Shown here in pieces: positions 1-6,709 of a DNA stretch of 16,013 bases. The notes beneath the pieces are model-generated. The model did no database searches. It was not told the origin of the DNA and saw only the letters and a list, made by a program, of their open reading frames with translations. The number at the start of each line of letters is the position of its first letter. Within the stretch, counting starts at the first letter, position 1. The DNA lies in NCBI GenBank assembly GCA_033764095.1, contig JANRJF010000067.1:1-16013 (forward strand), written 5' to 3'. This DNA is from JBDTMT01 sp033764095 (lineage in GTDB: Bacteria > Desulfobacterota > Binatia > HRBIN30 > CADEER01). The position numbers and the translations under genes are program-made.

Positions 1-2
1 CC

Positions 3-53
3 ACCGGCCGCGCCGGAACACTCGGGCGAGAAACGCGCGTCCTCGCCGCTTGA
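3..53 (+). CDS. Possible C-terminal tail of a gene entering from the left
   Basis: The frame starting at base 3 is open and ends in TGA at 51-53, just before the inverted repeat at 59-120. Other gene ends in this window also lie immediately beside such inverted repeats, which is the main reason to suspect a real gene end. Only about 16 residues are visible and they match nothing I recognise. The other forward frames are also open here, so this could be non-coding. Confidence 0.2.
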   Translation, partial: TGRAGTLGRETRVLAA

Positions 54-58
54 AGATC

Positions 59-120
59 ACCACCAAGACACCAAGGCACCAAGGTCTGAGGTCCGCTTGG
101 TGTCTTGGTGCCTTGGTGGT
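59..120. repeat. Imperfect inverted repeat built of CACCAAGG-type words
   Basis: The left arm (59-83) and right arm (96-120) are 25 bases each and complementary except at two positions, one of which can form a G-U pair. The loop is about 12 bases. Each arm is made of near-repeats of a 7-9 base word (ACCAAGACACCAAGGC). No T-tract follows on either side, so this is a stem-loop repeat rather than a textbook terminator. It could separate a gene end at 53 from the leftward operon ending at 212. Confidence 0.75.
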
Positions 121-174
121 TGGCCTTGCTCCTGTGCGTGAAGTTTCAGGTCAGGGGAAGTCTGATCCGACCCC

Positions 175-198
175 TAACAGCGTAACAGCGTAACAGCC
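175..198. repeat. Short tandem repeat TAACAGCG x3
   Basis: Three consecutive 8-base units start at 175, 183 and 191; the last differs at its final base. The repeat lies 13 bases beyond the stop codon of the small membrane protein gene (stop at 212-214, read leftward). On that strand the unit reads CGCTGTTA. Function unknown. Confidence 0.7.
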
Positions 199-211
199 TG
201 ACTCTTGGGCC

Positions 212-589
212 TCACCACACGCCGAGCCAGTTGGTCGGCGTCGGGCCGTGCGTCAGCGGGGCGCGGTAGAGCGGCAGGCTGGCGAGCGTGATCAGCACGC
301 CGGCGATGGCGGCGGCCGCGACGATGCGGCGGGTCGGCGGCAGGCGGCCGGCGATGCGCCCCGCCGCCCACCACAGCAGCAGGCCGTAGAGCAGCGACTG
401 GGCGAGGAACAGGCCGGCGATGAAGCCGCTGGTGAAGCCCGGATCGGTATAGAGCAGCGGACTGGTAACGGCGGCGAACATCATCAGCTGCGCCACCGGC
501 ACGCGACCGAGCTCGACCATGAAGTAGGGCAGCGGCAGCAGCAGCACGAGCAACAGCCACAGCAACCAGCGAAAGACGCGCAGCGACAT
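212..589 (-). CDS. Small multi-pass membrane protein, function unknown
   Basis: A 125-residue, very hydrophobic protein. Likely membrane segments lie near residues 7-25 (leucine-rich run after MSLRVFRW), 33-48, 53-75 and 88-106, so three or four helices with short loops. No catalytic motif is visible and I do not recognise the family. It is the last gene of a leftward operon: its ATG is three bases after the TGA of the peptidyl-prolyl isomerase gene, and a GGAGG lies inside the end of that gene. Codon use matches its neighbours. A HupE/UreJ-like membrane protein would be a familiar neighbour for a DUF3604-isomerase pair, but this protein is shorter and lacks recognisable HupE motifs, so I do not call it that. 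The context suggests a role with the upstream envelope-associated genes. Confidence 0.75.
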   Translation of the reverse strand: MSLRVFRWLLWLLLVLLLPLPYFMVELGRVPVAQLMMFAAVTSPLLYTDPGFTSGFIAGLFLAQSLLYGLLLWWAAGRIAGRLPPTRRIVAAAAIAGVLITLASLPLYRAPLTHGPTPTNWLGVW

Positions 590-592
590 CGC

Positions 593-1405
593 TCAGCCCT
601 GCCCTCCGCGCCAGCGGCGCAATGCCGTCTCGACGGCGAGGCGCCCGCGCTCCTCCAGCCACGCTTCGCGTACCGCGGCGCGCACCGCCGCCAGCGGCGG
701 CAGCTCGGCTGGCCGGCGCGCCTCGACGCGCAGCAGGTGCACACCGTACGGCGAGGCGACCGGCGCGCTCCAGGTGTCGAGCGGCAGCGCAAACGCCGCC
801 GCCGCGACCTGGTCGCCGAGCCAGGCACCCACCTGCGCGGCGCTCGCCTGCGTCAGGCGAGCGGGCAACGGCAGTGGATCGCCGAGCCCGGCGGGGGCCG
901 CGCCGGCGGCGAGGCGGGCGCGCAGCGCGGCGGCGTCGGCGGCGAGCGCGGCAGCGCGTTCGCGGCGCAGGAAGACCTGCGTGAGGCTGACGCGGGCCGG
1001 CAGCTGGAAGCGATCGGGGTGGCCGGCGAGATACTCCTCCAGTGCCGTGTCGCTCGGCTCCGCGGCGCGCGCCTCGGACTCCAGCGCGAAGCGCATGCGT
1101 TGCGCCAGGCGGCGGCGCACGACCACGTCGGTGTGGTCGAGGCCGAGGCCGCGCGCCTCGTCGTAGAGCGCCGGGGAGTCGCAGCCGTCGCCGTCGAGGA
1201 ACGCCATGTTGCGTACCAGGCGGCGTTGGATCACCGCGTCGTCGCGGTCGAGCCCGCGCGCCAGCGCGGCGTCGGCGAGCAGGTCGTCGTCGGTGCGGGC
1301 GGCGCTCGGCGCGGCGGGCGACGGCGCGGTGCGGTGGGTGAGCGCGAAGAGCGCGGCGCCGGCGAGGAGAAAGTGGAGCACGGCGCGCCGACGGGAGGGG
1401 ATCAT
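593..1405 (-). CDS. Parvulin-type (PpiC/SurA-like) peptidyl-prolyl cis-trans isomerase
   Basis: A 270-residue protein predicted to catalyse cis-trans isomerisation of prolyl bonds during folding of exported proteins. Residues 1-32 are an arginine-rich start followed by a hydrophobic stretch (LHFLLAGAALFAL), a signal anchor or signal peptide that places it in the periplasm or inner membrane. The middle is helical and chaperone-like, and a parvulin domain spans roughly residues 138-230. Family marks are SLTQVFLRR at its start, SAAQVGAWLGDQVAAAAFAL in the middle and SPYGVHLLRVE at its end, the last matching the usual GxHIIKV end strand. The ATG overlaps the stop codon of the DUF3604 gene as ATGA, which implies translational coupling. 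Its ribosome binding site seems to lie in the repeat at 1412-1509. The family is clear; the client proteins are unknown. Confidence 0.85.
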   Translation of the reverse strand: MIPSRRRAVLHFLLAGAALFALTHRTAPSPAAPSAARTDDDLLADAALARGLDRDDAVIQRRLVRNMAFLDGDGCDSPALYDEARGLGLDHTDVVVRRRLAQRMRFALESEARAAEPSDTALEEYLAGHPDRFQLPARVSLTQVFLRRERAAALAADAAALRARLAAGAAPAGLGDPLPLPARLTQASAAQVGAWLGDQVAAAAFALPLDTWSAPVASPYGVHLLRVEARRPAELPPLAAVRAAVREAWLEERGRLAVETALRRWRGGQG

Positions 1406-3438
1406 TGGGGAAATCCCCCCTGCCCCCCTTTTTCAAAGGGGGGATTCGACGCGCCTTCTTCAGAGGGGGGATTGGGCGTGCCTGTTTCAAAGGGGGGAGG
1501 CGCGTACCAGATCGGCGAGGTCCAGGCGCGCGCCTGGATGGTGCGCGGGTAGCGCGCGTCGCAGCAGTCGGCGAGTGCGGCGGGAACGTGCGCCGGGTCG
1601 CGGCAATCGACCTCGCGGGCGTTGCAGGCGTAGGTGCTCCAGCGACAGGTCGGCGTCTGCAGCACGCGCACGTAGTAGAACGCCGCCTGGGTTGGGTCGA
1701 AGTCGGGATCCCGCCAGACGGTGCACAGCGACGCCGCGCCTTCGTCGTCGCGCGGCGCGCAGGTGGCGGGATCGACGCCGGTTGCCGCGGGCGTTGCGGC
1801 GACGTCGTACACCTTCTCGTGCGACGTCGTGCCGTCGAGCCATCCCTTGATGATCTGCACCTGCTGCAGCGGCGCGCTGCTCGGACCGCTGGCGGGATCG
1901 CGCAGCGCCGAGATGGCGAACACCGGCGCCCCGCCGCCGCGCGGTGCTCGGGGCAGCACGCCGCCCATCGGCACGCCGGCGGCGTAGCCGCGCGCGACGA
2001 AGTCGTGCGCGTCGCAGAGATCGGCGGGATACGACCAGCCGCCGAACACGCGCACCACCATGCGCGGCCCACTGGTGCCGTACACCTCGCGCCGGCGCAT
2101 GGCGGCGAACAGCGCGTCGCGCGAGTTCTCCTCCGCGTACAGCACGGCAAGGCCACCGGGATTGAACTCGATGTCGTCGGGCAGACCGGCGCCGGGCGTG
2201 TCGGGCGGCGCGCCGGCGCCGCCGTGGCCGACGAAGGTGTCGGGCCGCACGCCGCCGGCGGCGCCGATGTGCGTGTCGGTACTGGCGATGATGCCGTACT
2301 GGAACGGGTTGACGCCGAGCCGCGCCTGTTGCTCCAGGCCGCTCTTCAAAGCGTTGCGCACGAAGGCCGAGGGCGGCGCCGGCTCGGTGAGGATCGGCAT
2401 GAAGTTGGCGCCGAAGTTCTGGTACGGCAGCTTCTCGAAGCCGCACTGCTCGTCGGTGGTCTCGCCGCCGAGCGCGCACTCGGAGTCGCCCTTGTGCTGC
2501 ATCACCTCGACCAGCGGCTCCCAGTCGTGGCGCAGGCGCGCCGTCTCGCGGCTCAGCGGCTGGCCGTCCGGCTCGACGACCGGGAACATGATGCCGTTAC
2601 TGAGGTTCGAGTTGTGCGGGATCGTCAGCACGTCGCAGCGGCCGCCGGCCTGCGGGCATTCGCGCTCGAGGCGGGCGAGGAAGCGTTGCGGCACCGGCTC
2701 GTCGACGAAGCTGAGCGGCAGCGCCGGCACGTCGTCGTTGCGGAAGATGACGTTGCGGTGCAGGTTGTTGGTCCCCGGGCTGCCGCTCCACTCGTAGGCG
2801 ACGAAGGTGGTGAAGGCGCACGCCGCGCTGCGGTCGTAGAAGGCCTCGGCGGCCTCCTGCACGACGCGCCACGGCGTCCGCGCGGCGGCGCGGCAGTGCT
2901 CGGCGTCCGCGCCACAGAAGGCGAAGCGGGTCGGCGTCGGGCTGTTGTAGGTCTGCGCGTTGATCATGAAGAACGCCAGGCGCGGCCAGCGGCGGCGGAT
3001 GACGCAGGGCAGCGAATCGTAGCCCGGCAGGTCGGGGCTGTCGCAGATGGTGATCTCGCCGAACAGCTCGGCGTGGTCGGTGACGGCGGCAAAGTCGAGC
3101 GGGCGGTCGAGCTGCAGGTGGCGCAGCGCCGAGCCGTCGGCCGCGAAGGGCTGCACGCCGAGCCGCTCGCCGCGCGCGAAGCGGTAGGCATCGGCCGGCA
3201 TGGCGCGGGTCCCCTGCGTGCTGGCGTCGAACGACAGCGCGGTGTGGATGTGCAGGTCGCCGAAGAACGGCCGGCGCAGCGGATCGTACTGGGCGCACTC
3301 GGCGCGCGCCTCGGTGCGGGTGAACGGCGGCGGCTCGGTCGCCGGCTGCGCCCAGCTGCGCCCCGGCGAGCCGGCGCCGCCGAGCGCGGCGGCGAGACAA
3401 ACGAGGCGGAGGACGTGCACCCTCCTCAGGTAATCCAA
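1402..3438 (-). CDS. DUF3604 domain protein, PHP-like putative metal-dependent hydrolase, exported
   Basis: A 678-residue protein. After a short basic start, residues 8-30 form a signal peptide (hydrophobic LVCLAAALGGAG, likely cleavage near SWAQ), so it is probably exported. The rest is a DUF3604 domain with PHP-like metal-binding motifs: FFGDLHIHT near residue 58, TDHAE near 120, PHNSN near 274 and STDTH near 386. These histidines and aspartates suggest a phosphoesterase-like hydrolase, but the substrate of DUF3604 proteins is not known to me. The natural end appears to be ARAWTSPIWY near residue 643; the last 32 residues are encoded by a repeat and look like a late extension. The start is uncertain: TTG at 3438 gives the best signal peptide, while GTG at 3420 directly abuts an AGGAGG. 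It is the first gene of a three-gene operon, overlapping the isomerase gene by four bases. Confidence 0.88.
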   Translation of the reverse strand: MDYLRRVHVLRLVCLAAALGGAGSPGRSWAQPATEPPPFTRTEARAECAQYDPLRRPFFGDLHIHTALSFDASTQGTRAMPADAYRFARGERLGVQPFAADGSALRHLQLDRPLDFAAVTDHAELFGEITICDSPDLPGYDSLPCVIRRRWPRLAFFMINAQTYNSPTPTRFAFCGADAEHCRAAARTPWRVVQEAAEAFYDRSAACAFTTFVAYEWSGSPGTNNLHRNVIFRNDDVPALPLSFVDEPVPQRFLARLERECPQAGGRCDVLTIPHNSNLSNGIMFPVVEPDGQPLSRETARLRHDWEPLVEVMQHKGDSECALGGETTDEQCGFEKLPYQNFGANFMPILTEPAPPSAFVRNALKSGLEQQARLGVNPFQYGIIASTDTHIGAAGGVRPDTFVGHGGAGAPPDTPGAGLPDDIEFNPGGLAVLYAEENSRDALFAAMRRREVYGTSGPRMVVRVFGGWSYPADLCDAHDFVARGYAAGVPMGGVLPRAPRGGGAPVFAISALRDPASGPSSAPLQQVQIIKGWLDGTTSHEKVYDVAATPAATGVDPATCAPRDDEGAASLCTVWRDPDFDPTQAAFYYVRVLQTPTCRWSTYACNAREVDCRDPAHVPAALADCCDARYPRTIQARAWTSPIWYAPPPFETGTPNPPSEEGASNPPFEKGGQGGFPQ
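1412..1509. repeat. 27-base tandem repeat TTTCAAAGGGGGGATT, three copies plus an inverted piece
   Basis: Three diverged 27-base copies lie at 1429-1455, 1456-1482 and 1483-1509, each with a core of TTC-A(A/G)A-GGGGGG. An inverted partial copy (AATCCCCCC, 1412-1420) precedes them. The whole block is read in frame as the C-terminal end of the DUF3604 protein, giving NPPFEKGGQGGF-type peptide. Similar peptide-coding intergenic repeats are known from several bacterial lineages (from memory; no search was possible). Confidence 0.85.
1415..1421 (-). promoter_or_regulatory. Ribosome binding site of the isomerase gene, inside the repeat
   Basis: On the minus strand AGGGGGG ends 9 bases before the ATG at 1405. 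It lies within the repeat. The same bases (1412-1420) can pair perfectly over nine bases with 1438-1446, which would hide the site, while a competing nine-base hairpin (1423-1431 with 1435-1443) would leave it free. No other purine-rich site lies nearer the ATG. Confidence 0.45.
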
Positions 3439-3531
3439 TCGCTCGGCGCAAGGCCAGCGATCGGCCGGTTCTGCTTGCGTAATGCTGCACGGCGGGCGAA
3501 GCAGGCAGATGACCCAAGGGGAGGAATGACC
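3439..3531. other. Divergent intergenic region, probable promoters for both sides
   Basis: This 93-base gap separates the leftward DUF3604 operon from the rightward gene at 3532, so it should hold both promoters. It contains a few AT-richer stretches (GCGTAATGC around 3477-3485, GGATTACCT on the minus strand near 3429-3437), but I cannot assign a -35/-10 pair with confidence. An AAGGGGAGGA at 3516-3525 is the ribosome binding site for the gene at 3532. Confidence 0.4.
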
Positions 3532-4275
3532 ATGTCGGAACAGCCTGCGCCGGCGAAGGGCTCGTCGCTTGCGACGATCGTCGCCGTCCTACTTGCCATC
3601 GGCCTGACCGGCGCCGTGGTCTACATCGGCCAGCTGCGCGCGCAGCTCAACGCGCTGCAGGCCCAGCTGGCGACGCAGACCGCGCAGTTGAAGCCCTTCC
3701 TCGACGCCGCCCGCGCCGCCTATCCGGATGCCGACGCGGCCACCGCGCTGGGCTCGATCGCGCAGCGCCTCGCCGCCCGGCCAGCCCCGGCGGCCCCGGC
3801 CGCGGCGGTGCCGGCGGCACCGGTCAACGTCAGCCTCGACGACCTGATGTCGGCCGAGGAGCAGCAGTCGGCACTGCAGATCCTGCGCAACGAGCTCGAC
3901 ACCGGCCGCAAGCTGTGGCTGCTGGTGGCGCAGAACAACGGCGAGGCGATCGGCTCGGCGAGCGCCCTACAGACGCTCTTCGAACAGGCCGGCTGGCCGG
4001 TGGAGACGGTGAAGGCGCCCTATCCGATCAAGGCCGGCGTCTTCCTGCTCGCCGGCGACGAGGATCCGCCGCAGTTCGTCAGCACGGTCAGCGACGCGCT
4101 CAACGCCGGCGGGCTCGACGTGCAGTACCTGACCGGCTACCGCGCCTTCGTCAGCGAGCGCCGCGGCAGCAACCCGAACTGGGTCGGCCCCGACCTCGCC
4201 GCCGATCAACCGTTCACCCTGGTGGTCGGCGCGAAGCCGAAGCCGAAGGAAGCGGCGGCGCCGGCGGAAGGCTGA
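3532..4275 (+). CDS. Membrane-anchored coiled-coil protein, function unknown
   Basis: A 247-residue protein of no family I recognise. Residues 13-34 (SLATIVAVLLAIGLTGAVVYI) form one membrane segment with a short cytoplasmic start. Residues 35-55 (QLRAQLNALQAQLATQTAQL) look like a coiled coil. A proline/alanine-rich linker near 83-102 leads to a compact domain (about 105-233) with alternating strand and helix patterns, containing NNGEAIGSASALQTLFEQAG and KAGVFLLAGDEDPPQFV. The C terminus is a lysine/alanine-rich tail. The topology suggests a periplasmic domain held to the inner membrane. Two in-frame ATG codons occur (3526 and 3532); I chose 3532 because the strong GGGGAGGA lies six bases before it and overlaps the first ATG. 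It is transcribed alone, diverging from DUF3604 and converging on the methyltransferase gene. Confidence 0.8.
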   Translation: MSEQPAPAKGSSLATIVAVLLAIGLTGAVVYIGQLRAQLNALQAQLATQTAQLKPFLDAARAAYPDADAATALGSIAQRLAARPAPAAPAAAVPAAPVNVSLDDLMSAEEQQSALQILRNELDTGRKLWLLVAQNNGEAIGSASALQTLFEQAGWPVETVKAPYPIKAGVFLLAGDEDPPQFVSTVSDALNAGGLDVQYLTGYRAFVSERRGSNPNWVGPDLAADQPFTLVVGAKPKPKEAAAPAEG

Positions 4276-4306
4276 GGGGACAGGGACCAGGGGCTTGGGG
4301 TTGGGG
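4276..4306 (+). other. G-tract run that fits a G-quadruplex motif
   Basis: Directly after the stop codon there are five runs of three or four G (4276-4279, 4283-4285, 4290-4293, 4297-4300, 4303-4306), separated by loops of 3, 4, 3 and 2 bases. This matches the standard quadruplex pattern (at least four G3+ runs with loops of 1-7). It would form on the plus strand and in the 3' end of the transcript of the gene at 3532. Confidence 0.7.
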
Positions 4307-4330
4307 CCGGAGGCCTCTGCATCTCCGGCC
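4305..4330. terminator. Eight-base stem-loop downstream of the convergent gene
   Basis: GGCCGGAG (4305-4312) pairs perfectly with CTCCGGCC (4323-4330) around a ten-base loop. It overlaps the end of the G-tract run and lies 30 bases after the stop codon at 4275. There is no T-tract, so this may be an RNA 3'-end structure rather than an intrinsic terminator. Confidence 0.4.
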
Positions 4331-4349
4331 ATAGGCCATCAGCGATAGG

Positions 4350-4385
4350 GCGCGGCGTTGCACCGTCTTCGGTGCAACGCCGCGC
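4350..4385. terminator. Strong hairpin between convergent genes, probable two-way terminator
   Basis: GCGCGGCGTTGCACC (4350-4364) is a perfect 15-base inverted repeat of 4371-4385, with a six-base loop GTCTTC. It lies between the rightward gene ending at 4275 and the leftward methyltransferase gene ending at 4392, so it could end transcripts from both sides. No T-tract follows on either strand, which is common for hairpins in GC-rich genomes but leaves the terminator role unproven. Confidence 0.6.
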
Positions 4386-4391
4386 TTGCCA

Positions 4392-5249
4392 TCACGCCGT
4401 CGCGGTCACCACCCAGGCGGCGGAGTCCATCTTCACGCCTTCGGGCGTGTGAAACGGCGCCATCGCCTCGCGCACCGCGGCGGCGACGCGGCCGGTCAGT
4501 GCGGGATCGCCGGCCTCGCGCAGGGCGCGCGCGGTCGGGCCCATGCGCAGCAGGAAGTCGACCGCGGCGTCGAGGTCGGCACCGCCGATGAGCAGCGACT
4601 GGCGCAGCGGCTCGATCTCGATGGCGCTGAAGCCGGCGCCGGCGAGGATGTCGCGCACGCGCTGCGGATCGGCGAAGGCGAACGGCCCCGGCGCATCGGG
4701 CGGCGGCGGCGTGATCGGCGGCAGGTGCGGCATCGCGGCGAGGAACGGCGTCAACATCCACGGATTGTCGGGGAGCGCCTGCCAGCACACGAAGGCCAGG
4801 CGACCGCCACCGACGATGGCGCGGCGAATGTTGGTGAAGGCCGCGGTCGGATCGGCGAAGAACATGACGCCGAAGCGCGAGAAGGCGATGTCGAACGACG
4901 CCGGCGCGAAGGCGTGCGTCTGCGCGTCGGCCTGCAGGAACTCGGCGGCGGCACCGGCCGCGGCGGCGGCCTCGCGCGCACGGGCGAGCATCGGCGCCGA
5001 GATGTCGACGGCGGTGACGCGCCCGTCCGGCGCGACGCGGCGCGCCAGCTCCAGCGTCGTGTCGCCGCAGCCGCAGCCGATGTCGAGCACGCGCGCCCCG
5101 GGGCGCAGCCCGGCGCGGTCCATCGCCACCAGGCCGAGTGGGCGGATCTGCTTGTCGATCTGCGCCTGCTGCTGCACCCAGGTCGTGCCGACCTGCTCGT
5201 TCCAGTAGGCGATCTGGTCGGAATTCGGACTACCGCTCGGCGTCGTCAT
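4392..5249 (-). CDS. Class I SAM-dependent methyltransferase, UbiE-like
   Basis: A 285-residue protein predicted to transfer a methyl group from S-adenosylmethionine to a small molecule. Residues 54-65 (VLDIGCGCGDTT) are the glycine-rich SAM motif I. The acidic residue after strand 2 is in VTAVDIS near 79-83, QADAQ near 106-110 is the base-binding motif, and FDIAFSRFGVMFF (119-131) is the strand 4 motif. The order fits the ubiquinone/menaquinone-type and related small-molecule methyltransferases. The C-terminal 140 residues (PLRQSLLIGG, FLLRMGPTARAL) probably bind the acceptor, which cannot be told from sequence. The gene starts three bases after the GST stop, so the two are almost certainly co-transcribed; it is the last gene of the leftward block. 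A dedicated ubiquinone-pathway role is not supported by neighbours. Confidence 0.88.
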   Translation of the reverse strand: MTTPSGSPNSDQIAYWNEQVGTTWVQQQAQIDKQIRPLGLVAMDRAGLRPGARVLDIGCGCGDTTLELARRVAPDGRVTAVDISAPMLARAREAAAAAGAAAEFLQADAQTHAFAPASFDIAFSRFGVMFFADPTAAFTNIRRAIVGGGRLAFVCWQALPDNPWMLTPFLAAMPHLPPITPPPPDAPGPFAFADPQRVRDILAGAGFSAIEIEPLRQSLLIGGADLDAAVDFLLRMGPTARALREAGDPALTGRVAAAVREAMAPFHTPEGVKMDSAAWVVTATA

Positions 5250-5252
5250 GGC

Positions 5253-5861
5253 TCAGGCCTTGGCGCTCGGGCGCGCCGACACCGCGGCGTGCCAGCGCGT
5301 CAGGTTGGTGAGCTCGGGGGCGATGCGGATCTTGCTGACGCGGCCGAAGTCGATGCCGCACAGCGCGGTGATGTCGGCGATGCTGTAGCGGTCGCCGGCG
5401 ACGAACTCGCGCTGCGCCAGCTCGCGATCGAGCCACGCCAGGCTCGCCTCGGCGTGCTTGCGCGACACCTCGCCCCACTCCGGCACCTGCGGGATGCGGC
5501 CGGCGAAGAACGGATGGCCGTTGCGGAAGACTTGCGTGATCGGGTTGAAGAGCTCGAGCTCCATGCGCCGCTGCCACATCTCCACCACGGCGCGGTCCTT
5601 CGCGTCGGTCCCCATCAGCGGTGGCGACGGGTGCAGCTCCTCGAAGTAGCGGCAGATGGCGACGCTCTCGGCGATGCACGTGCCGTCGTCGAGCTCCAGC
5701 ACCGGCACGCCGCCGGTCGGGTTCTTGGCGCGGAACGCCGGCTGGCGGTTCTCGGCGCTGACGATGTCCACCTGCTCGACCGGCACGCTGACGCCCTTCT
5801 CGGCGAGGAAGACGCGGACACGGCGCGGATTGGGCGCCGTCTGACTGTCGTAGAGCTTCAT
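5253..5861 (-). CDS. Glutathione S-transferase, cytosolic type
   Basis: A 202-residue protein, the usual length for a bacterial GST. The N-terminal thioredoxin-like domain (1-80) starts MKLYDSQTAPNPRRVRVFLAE and carries the GGVPVLELDDG segment with the cis-proline, followed by ESVAICRYFEE, the conserved glutathione gamma-glutamyl binding site. The helical C-terminal domain has FVAGDRYSIADITAL with the S/T-x-x-D N-capping box. It should conjugate glutathione to electrophiles or use it as a cofactor; the substrate is unknown. The ATG at 5861 is preferred over an upstream start at 5909, because GGGGGAG lies just before it and the family begins at MKLY. It is followed at three bases by the methyltransferase gene and preceded, 71 bases upstream, by the uncharacterised gene ending at 5933. 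Confidence 0.9.
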   Translation of the reverse strand: MKLYDSQTAPNPRRVRVFLAEKGVSVPVEQVDIVSAENRQPAFRAKNPTGGVPVLELDDGTCIAESVAICRYFEELHPSPPLMGTDAKDRAVVEMWQRRMELELFNPITQVFRNGHPFFAGRIPQVPEWGEVSRKHAEASLAWLDRELAQREFVAGDRYSIADITALCGIDFGRVSKIRIAPELTNLTRWHAAVSARPSAKA

Positions 5862-5932
5862 CGGAACTCCCCCCTTCGTGCTCGACAGGCCAGCGCTAGC
5901 GCCGCGCACGCCGGCCGCGCAAGCGGGGTGCG

Positions 5933-6709
5933 TCAGTTGAGCGGGTATTGCTTGAGCGCACGCAGGCGGCGCGCCAGTGCGCCGAAGCGGGTCGGCAGGC
6001 GATGGCAGTAGGCGATGAAGCCGGGCAGCGTGGCGAACTGCCGCTCGGCGGCAGCGAAGTGCGGATCGCTGCGCAACGTCTGCTCCTCGCGCACCGGCGG
6101 CGGGGTGTCGGGATCGCGGCGGAAGCGCTGTACGTAGTCGAGCAGGCGGCGATGGTAGTCGGGATCCTCGACGATGGCGCCGATGGTGGCGTGGCGCGGG
6201 TGGGTGCCCTCGACCATCGCCTGCACCTGGCGCTCGAAGTCCTCCAGCCCGTCGGGAAACATCTGGATGAGCTGCAGGTCGTAGACCGGGTTGAGATGCA
6301 CGACCTGCATGACGTGGCCGACGATGGTGTCGCGATCGGAGAGGAAGCCGGTCGGATCGAGCAGCGAGACCGGGTCGTCGAGCAGGCGCAGCAGCTGGTG
6401 GAAGCCGAACGAGATGCCCTTCTGCCTGTAGTAGTCGCGCGACGCCGGCTCGATGACGAAGCGCACCATGTCGAGGCCGCCGAAGAGGATCTGCCAGCGC
6501 GTCGGTCGGCCGTTGACGTAGCCCTTCTGCTCCAGCACCCGCAGGCGCCGGTCGATCTCGCCGCCGTCGACGTACAGCCGCAGCGTGCGCCCGAGCCGGC
6601 GCAGCTTGCCGCTGATCTGTCGCGGCCCGCCGATCGCCTGCGCGATCAGCCGCAGCGGGCTGGCGGTGAGGCGGGCGGTGGCGGCCGGCTCGGCGGACGC
6701 CTGGGTCAC
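5933..6709 (-). CDS. Uncharacterised protein coupled to the metallo-hydrolase gene
   Basis: A 258-residue protein starting at a GTG that overlaps the stop codon of the metallo-hydrolase gene as GTGA, so both are read from one message with coupled translation. I do not recognise the family. Residues 50-72 (GEIDRRLRVLEQKGYVNGRPTRW) resemble the recognition part of a winged-helix domain, but this is weak. A distinctive middle region has GFHQLLRLLDDPVSLLDPTG, SDRDTIVGHVMQVVHLNPVYDLQLIQMF and MVEGTHPRHATIGAIVEDPDYH; its histidines and acidic residues could bind a ligand or metal. There is no signal peptide; a few hydrophobic stretches are too short for membrane helices. Protein-like composition, the tight overlap and a regular GC-rich codon pattern support a real gene. 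The longer open frame up to 7666 is a shadow of the hydrolase gene. Confidence 0.75.
   Translation of the reverse strand: MTQASAEPAATARLTASPLRLIAQAIGGPRQISGKLRRLGRTLRLYVDGGEIDRRLRVLEQKGYVNGRPTRWQILFGGLDMVRFVIEPASRDYYRQKGISFGFHQLLRLLDDPVSLLDPTGFLSDRDTIVGHVMQVVHLNPVYDLQLIQMFPDGLEDFERQVQAMVEGTHPRHATIGAIVEDPDYHRRLLDYVQRFRRDPDTPPPVREEQTLRSDPHFAAAERQFATLPGFIAYCHRLPTRFGALARRLRALKQYPLN

Noticed and set aside
1412..1509. CRISPR array from the 27-base repeats
   Set aside because: The copies are adjacent with no unique spacers, and no cas genes are present.
174..2156. 660-codon minus-strand open frame and the 1487-2479 frame
   Set aside because: Both are arginine/alanine/proline-rich shadows of the isomerase and DUF3604 genes in another frame, with no motifs.
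1405..3531. Long plus-strand open frame leading into the 3532 gene
   Set aside because: It is antisense to the DUF3604 protein, which has clear signal peptide and metal-binding motifs. The true start is at the strong ribosome binding site before 3532.
5862..5909. Longer N terminus for the GST
   Set aside because: The extra 16 residues lie before the GGGGGAG ribosome binding site and before the usual family start.
4386..6011. Plus-strand open frame of 541 codons
   Set aside because: Antisense to the methyltransferase and GST genes; its composition (A, R, G, D rich) shows no protein family.
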